Shown here: piece after piece, positions 32,545 to 44,500 of the stretch
Numbering within the stretch: position 1 is the first letter of the stretch
How the letters are laid out: every line of letters starts with the position of its first letter
Assembly: GCA_947623455.1 (NCBI GenBank)
Contig: OX392536.1
Coordinates: 35,159,465-35,223,464 of the forward strand
Reading direction: 5' to 3'
Length of the DNA stretch: 64,000 bases
Origin: Mimachlamys varia
Lineage: Eukaryota > Mollusca > Bivalvia > Pectinida > Pectinidae
Made by a program: the position numbers and the translations under genes
Notes under the pieces: model-generated
The model's input: only the letters and a program-made list of their open reading frames with translations
Databases searched by the model: none
Told to the model about the DNA's origin: nothing

Positions 32545-35500
32545 GTGAGTGTATTATACAGGTAATCACGCTGTAAAACAAAGAGACAATCACGACTTTA
32601 GACTAGAGAGCTATAAACACAGCCCCCCGGGAAACACATGGCGTGTTTATTGCCCACTTCCCTACCGGTGTTAACAGACACGCTTCGTTTGACAATAGCT
32701 CTCGATGTTGTGACGATTTATACCTGTATATATACATATTACAAACTATTTTCATATCCAATACAACACATTTATAAAAAATGTGTATTTTGTTTAATTA
32801 ATTTCGTATTTTTTATTAGCCACTTGTAACAAGACACGAGTTATGTAATGTACGTTTATGTTCCTAATCTATCATTAACACTTATTATATTACACAGTTA
32901 CTAAGTAATTAGCAATGTAAGTATCTAGTAACACGATATGTATAAGCATATCTCATTGATGAAAAAATCATTAATTTAAAAATGATTTACATTTCATCAT
33001 TATATCTAGAAATCTAGAATGCCTAGAACCAAATTAAGTGATTTATAAAACATTTTATTTAAGTAAGAAACCACTTAAATATCACTGATCGATAGTTACC
33101 GTCCTCCCAAAGGGGGGCTTATCAAGGATACAAATGACGGGACACTAAAGACGGGGATTTTATTGTAACTGATATGGTTTGATAATTACATGAAACATAT
33201 ACTGTGTTTTATCTTGGGCGATAAGTCGTATGTGTAACACACGAAGATTAACGTAAATTCATTGGTCTTTTGTGTATCGTGGAGCCCATTGACCTGAACA
33301 GGGCATGTTTACATTAGGGTATTATCGCGTGGGTACTATGCCACTTAAACCCGAGCTGGTGTATATGTATATAGCTATACTCAATCAGACGTGCATTTAT
33401 ATGTTCACAGTGTATTAATATTATATGAATAATAACATTCAATTTGTGATTTTTGATCAAACGAGGGAATATATTACAGTAACAATGGATATGGGAGAAA
33501 AGGGACAAGAATCAAAAGCACTGAGAAATACATCGTTTACATGCATAAAAATAGCGTTAACACGTATAAGCACATACAGTGTAGTTACCACACATAAGTA
33601 CATCGTTAATAAAATAAATATATCGTGACCGCACATTAGTACATTGTTAATAAATATAAGCATATCTTAACCACACATACGCACATCGTTAATACATGTA
33701 AGTACATCAATAATAAATATAAACATATCGTGAACACACATAAGTACATCGTTAATAAATATAAACATATCGTGACCACATATACGCACATCGTTAATAC
33801 ATGTAAGTACATCAATAATAAATATAAACATATCGTGAACACACATAAGTACATCGTTAATAAATATAAACATATCGTGAACACAGAACTTAAAGCAACA
33901 TTTTGATGATGTAATAAAAAGGATCTTACATTCGTTTTCATTTCATCACGATGTTGTTTTCATTTTAGCTCGCCAGAAACTCGCTAAACTGAAAAATCCC
34001 CAGAGTCGTTTCACGATTCTCAAATAAAATGGAAATTCATGAAATGCCTTTTATATTCTGACACTGATGTGTAAGAATGATTAACGAAAAAACTTTCAAT
34101 AATAATCGTGGATTTTAACATGATTTTTTCTCCATTGGCAACGAGGGAATAATTATAATCAGATCGTTATCATATATTATTCGTTAAAGCCACAATTAAA
34201 CATAGAAGAACTTGGTTTTGACCAGTTTAGAGAGAAATTAAGTTTGGGTGAAATTTTAATTTGTCCAGTTCAGGGCGAAACCGCCTCTGAATGACCAGTT
34301 AAGTGCGCACTTAACTAAAGATGAAATTTGAGCTGACCAGATAAGTGCGCACTTAACTGAAGATGAAATTTGAGCTGACCAGTTAAGTGCGCATTTAATT
34401 AAAGATGAAATTTGAGCTGACCAGTTAAGTGCGCACTTAACTATGGATGAATCAGAAATTTGATCTGACCAGTTAAGTGCGAACTTAACTAAAGATGAAA
34501 TTTGATCTGAGCAGTTAAGTGCGATCTAAGCTAAAGTTGAAATTTGATCTGACCAGTTAAGTGCGCACTTAACTAAAGATGAAATTTGATCTGAGCAGTT
34601 AAGTGCGATCTAAGCTAAAGTTGAAATTTGATCTGACCAGTTAAGTGATCACTTAACTAAAGATGAAATTTGATCTGACCAGTTAAGTGCGCACTTAACT
34701 AAAGATGAAATTTGATCTGATCAGTTAAGTGCGAACTTAACTAAAGATGAAATTTGATCTGACCAGTTAAGTGCGAACTTAACTAAAGATGAAATTTGAT
34801 CTGACCAGTTAAGTGCGCACTTAACTAAAGATGAAATTTGATCTGAGCAGTTAAGTGCGATCTAAGCTAAAGTTGAAATTTGATCTGACCAGTCAAGTGA
34901 TCACTTAACTAAAGATGAAATTAGAGCTGACCAGTGAAGTGCGCACTTAACTAAAATGAAATTAGAGCTGACCAGTTAAGTGCACACTTAACTGAAGATG
35001 AAATTCGATCTGACCAGTTAAGAGCGAATATTCGCCAAAGTGTTCTGGTTAACAGTAAAATCAGAAAAAAACCCATTTGGTAACTGTAGATGATATTTTC
35101 TAATGCAGCAGAAAAGAAGGATTTAATGCAGCGACACAATAACAGACGTAGTGGAAGAGGGGTTATTGTGGACGCAACATTGAGATAAGAACTGAGAAAG
35201 CCTGCAGTATAAAACATCCTGAAGTCGATCAATACATTGTGTGTAGGTTGTTGTGTAGGTCTGTAGTAGTATACAGGCCGTGTGATATAAGTTGTCACGC
35301 TGGATCCGTGGGAACGCGACCCCCGAACTAAATCTAACTACCACATAGCATGGCGACAACGACACTGAAGTACATACACATCATAAACTTCCTCTTATTT
35401 CTGTTACTTGAAACAATGTGCAATCGCTTGGACATATATACAATGATACGTACAAGACAAAATACGTCAGACTAGTACTATACGACATGCCTACATCATG

Positions 35501-38500
35501 TAAAACTATTGAAGTTGGTGGTTTTGATGTCCGTGACACAGTGTTTAGCATGCTGACATTTGTGTATGTGTAACCTTTATGGAGGGATCTACGCCAGACT
35601 CTGTGACAGATTGTTGTTTTGGGATTTTTCTGTGTCTGTCTGACTGATATTTAAATGTTTCAACAGTACACTCTCGCTGGTTCATGGACATCAGACAAAG
35701 TTGCGATTAATGGCGCACACAAAACAACGAAACAAAAATACTCATTAGCCGGATAAAAAAAATCGTTATTCCCCTCAATTTATTGCTTTTCGTTTTCATC
35801 GAATTTAGTTTGAGTTTAACCCGGTATGTGTTGGAAATATTACTCAGCGTACGTTATGTCGTGTAGGCTGAGATACACTATATGAAGTATGTATTCTTTG
35901 TGTTCATCAAATCTTCAAAAATTAATAAATAAATTATAAGTCACTACAATAAACGCATTTAAAGTTTTGTATAAAATTTGTGTTATGTAAGGGCAACGAA
36001 TCTTTTGTGACGTCATTTTCACACTTACGTCACTGTTTTCACAATTAGAGCAGTACGAATCGTTTTTATGTTGTTTGTTTCTTGATGTTGGAAAATATCC
36101 TACTCCTTACTATTTTTTTAATGAAGCAGACGACGCTTACTCTTCCAAAACATCTGCTCTAATTCTCTTGCTATTTATAATGGTCGTCATGTACATCTTT
36201 AATATGCTTGTATTTAGCCTCTAATTTAACCGATCTTCAGTTCGGATAATGGTTTTGTTGACGATTCGGTATTCTCTATTTTTTTAAAAGAAAAGTTTTT
36301 CGGTTTCGAGGTATTGTTATTTTCTGTTCCATCAGCACATCCATAGTATCCCTGCGTTCTGAATCATAACAATAAAGAAAAAAAAGACATATTATACAAC
36401 ATTGCTTTTATTGGCAACCATCCAATGCATTAATCAACTGCTTTATATATGATCATAAAGTTGTTCATCAAAGCGTTACATACCTATCCGGAGTAAAACG
36501 TTGCTGTAATATATTTTTTTCTCGCGTATGTAAATTTTCTCCAGCTATGCATAATTTGTTCAAATATATGCAATCTGACGGGTGCTCCTTTCCCTTGCAT
36601 GTTAAAAATTCTTTGTTTTATTACTTTAGTTAGTTCTGATTTTGCTTTGGAGCATACTTGGTCTCAGTTAACATAGAGTTTACTTGTCGCAGTTAATTCG
36701 TTATTCTAGCGCTTGCTCCGAATATCGAGATTTTCGTGATAGATGTCAACTGCTAACGAACAAACTTACGGCACAGGGATTCAAGAGATGATGAACACCA
36801 TGGGCAAGTTTTATGGTCGCCGACTTGATCTCAATTAGAAATATTCTGTATCTTTGTGTGATATGAAGATGGACGTTTTTGACTATGCTTATTAGTGTGT
36901 TTACTTATTGTGATGGACAATGATAACTCGGTTTTCATTTTGAGGATTGCTGTTTACTTGGAAGATACCAATATTTACATGGCGGTTGTTATCGATTAAG
37001 CAGAAGACGCTTACTCTTCCGGAACACATGGTCTTACCCTCTTGTACTTTAACGAGGATATCCATGTAAATCTTTCCTTTCCTTCATAGTTTGCCCCTAG
37101 TTTAATCGATTGTGAGTTCGGATTATGGCTTTGTTGACACGTTGGTATTCTCTGGTTTGTTTTCTACGTCTCGTTTCGTAGCCGCCTTGGTCTATGAGTC
37201 AAAGCTTAGTCTGAAAACTATTTGTGATGCTTTGATAAAACGGTTGTCGTATTAAACTTAATTAATATGCTTTTATTGTTTGCAAGTCGATATTATGCTG
37301 TATATAAAACAAGTTTTTCTGACATTTTGATACATGTTTATTGGCGTTGTGGTACGTTTAAGTATATTGTTTTTAGTTTGTTTGTTTGTGTCATCAAGGG
37401 CCAAGCGGCCAAGTGATTTAATGTGATAGTAAATGTTAGTGTTTTCTTGTTAACTTTATGGTAAATTTTAGTATATTTTTTAACGTTATGGTAAATTTTA
37501 GTATATTTTTTAACTTTATGGTAAATTTTAGTATATTTTTTAACTTTATGGTAAATTTTAGTATATTTTTTAACGTTATGGTAAATTTTAGTATATTTTT
37601 TAACGTTATGGTAAATTTTAGTATATTTTTTAACGTTATGGTAAATTTTAGTATATTTTGTAACGTTATGGTAAATTTTAGTATATTTTTTAACGTTATG
37701 GTAAATTTTAGTATATTTTTTAACGTTATGGTAAATTTTAGTATATTTTTTAACGTTATGGTAAATTTTAGTATATTTTTTAACGTTATGGTAAATTTTA
37801 GTATATTTTTTAACGTTATTGTTAATTTATGGTATATTGTTTTAAATGTATATTATATCATTTTAAACGTTTATACAGTAAATGATTAGAAGTTTTCAAC
37901 GTTATTGTAAATGTGTAGTATATTGTTTTTACCATTATGGTCTATTAAATTTATAGTATACTTGTATTATTTTAAAACCTTTTGGTACAGTAAAATGTAG
38001 TGTTTGCTGACGTTATTTTAAATTTATAGTGTACTTGTATTATTTTAAAACGTTTTGGTACAGTATAATATAGTGTTTGTTGACGTTATGTTAAATTTAT
38101 AGTATACTTGTATTATTTTAAAACCTTTTGGTACAGTAAAATGTAGTGTTTGCTGACGGTATTTTAAATTTATAGTGTACTTGTATTATTTTAAAACGTT
38201 TTGGTACAGTATAATATAGTGTTTGTTGACGTTATGTTAAATTTATAGTATACTTGTATTATTTTCAGACGCTTTGGTACAGTAAAATATAGTGTTTGTT
38301 GACGTTACTTTAAATTTATAGTGTACTTGTATTATTTTAATACGTTTTGGTACAGTTTAATATAGTGTTTGTTGACGTTATGTTAAATTAATTATAATAT
38401 ACTTGTATTATTTTTAAACGTTGTGGTACAGTATAGTGTTGTTGGCGTTATGGTTAAAAAAACCCAAATTCACAAAATACCGAAGTGTCAATATAAGCAT

Positions 38501-41500
38501 GATCCGAACTCAAAATTGATTAAATGGGGGACACAATTTGAACAAAGGGAAGACATACGCTTATACCCTTGAACATATACAAGAGGATAAGACCAGGCGT
38601 TCCTGAAGAGAAAGAGTAAATATAAATTGATATATTGTTTGTTTACGTTATGAGTAATATCTAGTATATTGTGTTTACTTTGTTGACGCTATGATACATT
38701 GAGTATATCGTTGGTTGACGTTGGTTAATATTCATTGTAATATATGAGTTGTTACGGTAAAGTAATTAATTGATACTTTAAATTACACTTTCATGAGATT
38801 TTATTGGAAACATCGTAGATTTTATTTATTTGTGTGTAAATCGCAGGAAGTTTTTTCTATTAACATGACATATGCACTAGAACTGTTTGTATATTCCTTT
38901 TTCGTATGGTTACTTCATATTTTAGTGAAAACACACGGGTGTCCCTACTAGGAAACCTCAATACCACATATGCACCCATCCACTCAATTCATCTGAACAC
39001 AGAGCTAAACATGCTGCAATTGTGTATATATTGCTTCTTTATTTTATTTCGTCATAGTATAGCCTCATGGTCACATGGTGGTAAAGGTATCTGAAACAAA
39101 ATTACTTTCAATTTTCTATTATTTCCGAAGGCCTCCAGCAAAACAACTCACCCGGTCGCATTATACTGACAACTGGTGAACCAGTCGTTCCACTCCCAAA
39201 AAGCTGAGCGTCAAGCAGGGATTAGTAATTACCATTGTTACAGACTCTTGTGTATCCCGGCCTGAGTACAAAACCCATTGCCTTCCTGACTAGGGCGAAC
39301 GTTCAACTAAAGGCCAAAAAGGTAGTGTCAAGGGAGGAATTGAAGTCCAAATTTAGTCGCCTGTTACGATCATGCAATGGGGGCAACAGGTACAATTCCT
39401 AGGACAATAACGATTTTCCGGCTCAGACAAGATTTCCTTGAAACTATTTCACAGATTTCGTTTCATCAGAATGTGTCAGCTTTTATTTGACCTAATCTCG
39501 AACAACTGCCTCCTGCTGAATTTTAACTGACCCCATGTTTAGAAATGACGTTTGAATGAAGTTTTCAATGCCATCACACTGTGCAGTTTAAGCAAGGATC
39601 CGGTATGTTATCTAACCATATAATATAGTTAAGTTAACTCACTCTAGTCATTAGCATCTTCGTTATTAACGAAATGAAATAATTATTTGCTAAAAGCAAA
39701 TATATGCCTTTAGCTACTTTCCTAATGGACTTGTGTTGAATAAATCATTTTCATCAAAGAATCGATATAATTCAATTATTGGCATGTTAAATACATCTGA
39801 ATTTATATTAATATTAACACATGAATTTTTACTCTACTAATGAGTAAAGGTTGCTAAAGGAAATTCTTATTTGTTTAAAGAGGAAAGTGACTTTTGCTAA
39901 AACATTTTTCACACTAGAGTAAACACAGAGTTAGGAGATACGACATTCAACCTAGATATTGATCTGATATTGATCGGATGACTTTGAGGTAAAACTGTTA
40001 ATAATACACTGACCTTTAATAGGAATGACCTTGAGATTTAATTGGTTATTTTTACATGCAGATAGACTAGTGAGGGCATCACCTTGGCGAACACATTTTG
40101 CACAGAAGACAATTAAAATTAGACTAGTGAGGACATCACCTTGGAGAACAATTGGTTTTTGGCACAGAAGACAATTACATAAGTTATTGCATTTCACCCC
40201 AAGGCCTTTGACTTTTTTGACCAGAAAATTAATGGGGGTCATTTTCTACCGATGATCACACACTATATAAAATATCATAACAAGCATGTAAAGGTTCCTA
40301 AGATATAAATTGAACAAGATGCGCTCTACCGACCGACATGTGCAAACCAGGAACCCCTCTTCTTCGAAAGGGGTGGGGGTGGGGCATAAAATATGATGCA
40401 TAGACTCTGGGAAAATATTATTAGAATGTTCAGACTTCCATGCTGATACAAGTTTAAGTGTTCAGCTGATAAAGCTTTACCCGATACCTTAACTCTTACA
40501 AGGACACGATCAGTTAAATGTTCACCTAGCGGCATTGTTAGCTTCACCTTAACACAGTGATTTTTTTCTAATGACATTGCTTACTTAATGCCAATCCTAA
40601 AGAAAGTATTGTACGTCCTAGATTTATATCTGGGGATTATTCGTCTGGATTGTTAAAGTTTGGAATTCGATGAGCCACAAATTCATTGCCCATTCAAACG
40701 TGACTTGTATGTGTCGCTTCGGTATGTATGGTTCCTGTACCTGATATCTAAACATGTTTATTTTATTTTACGATGCACATATAAGTCACGCTGCACCAAA
40801 CACGCGTATCTGGGTCACTATCACCTCACCTGACTCGATCAGGACATATCAAATTCGCGTATCTCATTGGCTGAAAAATAGCACACCTCTGAAATCACCT
40901 CACAACACATATCAGCGTATCTCGTCAATGGCGCTATCTTAGTTCAAGGGTTAGTGTTATTGTAATGCTAATAAATAGCAAACAAACCCATCGTGGCGAT
41001 GTGAATAGCATTTTTATTTCGTTACCAGTTTCGTAAACGGTTCATGTTTTAACTTATCTATGTTAAATAGGTTTACAAGCAAGTTCAGTCCCGTCTATAG
41101 AACTCCTATGTAGTATTTGATATAGTTAAGGGCTGCGTGGGAGTTTTTATGAGTGGTCCGATATATGTTTATATCTCACCTTGTCATGTTGAATATGTTA
41201 TAGATTGAACACGTAAAAAACTTTTAAAATATTATATTTAGGATATCTTAATCAACGAGTGCATACACAAATACGACATACTAAAAAAATGCAATATACA
41301 TGTATACCAAACTGAACTGTCTGCATAGCTTAAATAAGGTAGGTCAAATTCCATCCATTAACGTTTTACAAACTGGTCATTCATCTTAGAGGCATTGGTT
41401 CTTCTAACCTTTAAATTGATCTAAAGTAATGGAAAAATATGACCCCGTTTTTGACATTTTACCATTGAGATTTTTACGTTAGGATAGGCTTAATGGGAAT

Positions 41501-44500
41501 TTCACAATTTCATTATGAAAGGTCCAACACTGCGTGACGTAAAGCAACTGTACCTGGTAGCACCTTATGGATAGGTACCTGTACTTACCTGATATGAATG
41601 AATGGATGTCTCGTTCTAAAACGTTAAGACTTTATTAAATCCGTAGTGACCTATAAACCCGCCAGGCAGAGTTTCCTATCGGAGTTATTGGTCGATACAT
41701 TAACAAACATTCACGTGATATAAATCAAACATGATTTGATGACTATAGAAGTATTATTTTTGAATTTGCAAAAAATAATAGATAATATGGCAGCCTCCAA
41801 AAAACCATAATCCAAACTCAAAATCAATTAACTAAGGGACGAAATATGAATGAAAGGAGAATTTGCATGGAAAAAAAGATAATAAGACCAGGCGTTTCGG
41901 AGAGTAAGCGTCTATGTTTAGTAAGGTCACGTCCAAATTCTCAAAGGGGGACAAGAGGCATAATTATCAATCACAACCAAGAGGCATACTAATGGTCATA
42001 TACACACAAGTATAGAGACTATTTCTCAACAATACCAATATAGCGACCATAAAACGTGTTCATATTCTTCAACAACCTTCTCGAGCCCCTCAGTAGGAAT
42101 ATCCAATATATTACATAACCTTACGGTAATTACAATACCTAAATATAGATATATAAAATAATAATAAAGACAATGAGGACATACGCTTTTTGGTAAGCGC
42201 ACATATATGTTCATAATAGAACTACATATTCATATAAAATGGCTCCTCTTAACCAAGTCAACTATTTACTCTACAGAATGTTTTGGTGGTCAAAATCTTT
42301 AATAAACTTGAACACGGAGTGAAGCATGTAGGGTCATTGGCTTAGGTATGTTATAGCCAGCGTAGGAAGTCTTTCGTATATGAGTGTGCATCCTCGATAT
42401 CCAGGGGTTATGTTCACCTACGCTCTAGGCGACGTAGCCCCTGAATATCGAGGATGGTGACTGTCTTTCGTATATGAGTGTGCATCCTCGATATCCAGGG
42501 GTTATGTTCACCTACGCTCTAGGCGACGTAGCCTCTGAATATCGAGGATGGTGACTGTCTTTCGTATATGAGTGTGCATCCTCGATATCCAGGGGTTATG
42601 TTCACCTACGCTCTAGGCGACGTAGCCCCTGAATATCGAGGATGGTGATTGTCTTTCGTGTGTGAGTGTGCATTTTCGATATCCAGGGGGTTACAGTGTA
42701 CGTTCACCTACGCTCTAAGCGACGTAGCCCCTGGTATCGAGGATGATGACTGACACTGTGGTATATCTCCTGCATCACGCCATGCAGTGCCCTTTTCCGT
42801 GAAATTTACTAACTTCTGTGCACATCTTTGTTTTACAGAATGTGAAAATGTGGACATAACTACCAAGAGCAGACACCACAATGGTGGATCTGCTAGGAAT
42901 CCACGACGGCGAAATGCTAGAAACAGACAAATAAGACACAGTCATCGACGTGACGATCGTCACAGGCAGACTGCATCTCATCCGGGTCATCATGCCGTGG
43001 TTAATGGAAAATCCAGGTCGGAACATCTTCCAAAAAATAGTGGAACGAATGGTAGCCATCATCAAAAGAAAGCTGGGAGAAAACATTCCTCACCTAAAAA
43101 AGCATCGTCCTCTCAACATGCTTCTCGTCGAACAATACCAAATGTCGAAAACAGCAAATCCAGGACTCTTCCAAATACAGGACTTGGCTTGGTTGTCGAT
43201 GAAAAACAGAAGAAAGGTGGTATGCATCGCCATCAAGTCGACATGGATCTTCAAATCAGTCCGGCAGCGGTTGAAAACGTCCAAAGTCATTCCCCTTACA
43301 GGTATCGTCATCGCCAAGGATACCGACGTCGCTATGGATACGGCTATGGATACGGACAAAGAGCGCCCGCGGCGGTCTCAAGATTAGTAAGAAAAGTTTT
43401 CATCAACAATACGCAGCACTCTACTATTATTATTCAAATTTCAGGAATTACACCGATTTAGACTGTTACGTATTATATATTAGATGGAATCGCCATCGTG
43501 TGTCTGAATAGAAATCTGGTCGTCTGGCGTTTATTTATTTTTTGAAATAATCGTATTTGTTGCTAACTAGGCCTATATACTATATTTATCAATTACATCC
43601 TATACCTGTGCTTAAAAGTTTTCCGATGTTCACCAGCACCAGCCTAGATGAAAGATATGTCGAATATCCTGTAATTAGTCTCCTTCATTTGTTGTTCTTT
43701 ACCTGAAGCTATTATCTTATTACAATGCTGCGACATTTTGTCTTGTGAAATACTGCCACATTGAAATGTCTTTTTCTTAACTTATGAATATAAACATATT
43801 CCCCGATTGCATGGTCTCGATTTCATTTCGATAAGACAATGTTAGTTGTTGAAAGAGCTGTCCTTAAATAGGTCCCCCGAAACCCCTTGTTTTCTCAAAA
43901 TAGCTACGGTCAACGACGGTGATTTTGCCGGGCATATACATTGAGACACGTGAATATATTTGCAAGATGCTTGTTGTCTGAAGATGGAAACAAATAGTTC
44001 TGTTAGGTGCGTTATTGATAGTATTGACATTTTTATACATCATTGAACTGACCGTTGGGATGATGACGATGAGAACGACGAGGATAAGCGACGATGATTA
44101 TATATTTATATATTGAAGTACTGTCTCTATCCTCTACAGGAACAAAGAATGCGACCCAAATTTGGCGTGGCTGTACATAACCTCAAACAGACCATGTCAA
44201 ACATTCTTCAAATTATGCAAAAGAAAGTTAAAAAGGTATGTAGCTGAATTTTAAATTCATTTTGTTACGTAAAATTTTTCTGGATATTTCTTTCCGTATG
44301 CACAATAGAAATGCATTAATGAATGGTATACTTATTTTCTTTTCACTGAGAGTAATATTATTGATTGGTGATTCATCTGTATGTTTTTATTTTCAATATC
44401 AATAAACAGGAAATGTTTCAATGATCGATTTGAAATCGTTTCAGGTTAGCGAAAGTTTTACCAGTATCAACTCGGATGCCCGACATGACATAGCGGAAGT

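Noticed and set aside
33636..33941. Minus-strand open frames with ICLYLLTMYL repeats
   Set aside because: Produced by a 42-bp tandem repeat.
37458..37889. Open frame of 143 codons with MVNFSIFFNV repeats
   Set aside because: A 30-bp tandem repeat read in one frame; low complexity, no coding context.
40754..40942. 62-codon open frame
   Set aside because: No recognisable domain, no splice partners in phase, lies in a long intron.
42775..43359. Minus-strand open frames opposite exon 2 of the unknown secreted gene
   Set aside because: Shadow of a stop-poor basic exon; only the plus frame joins exons 1 and 3 in phase.
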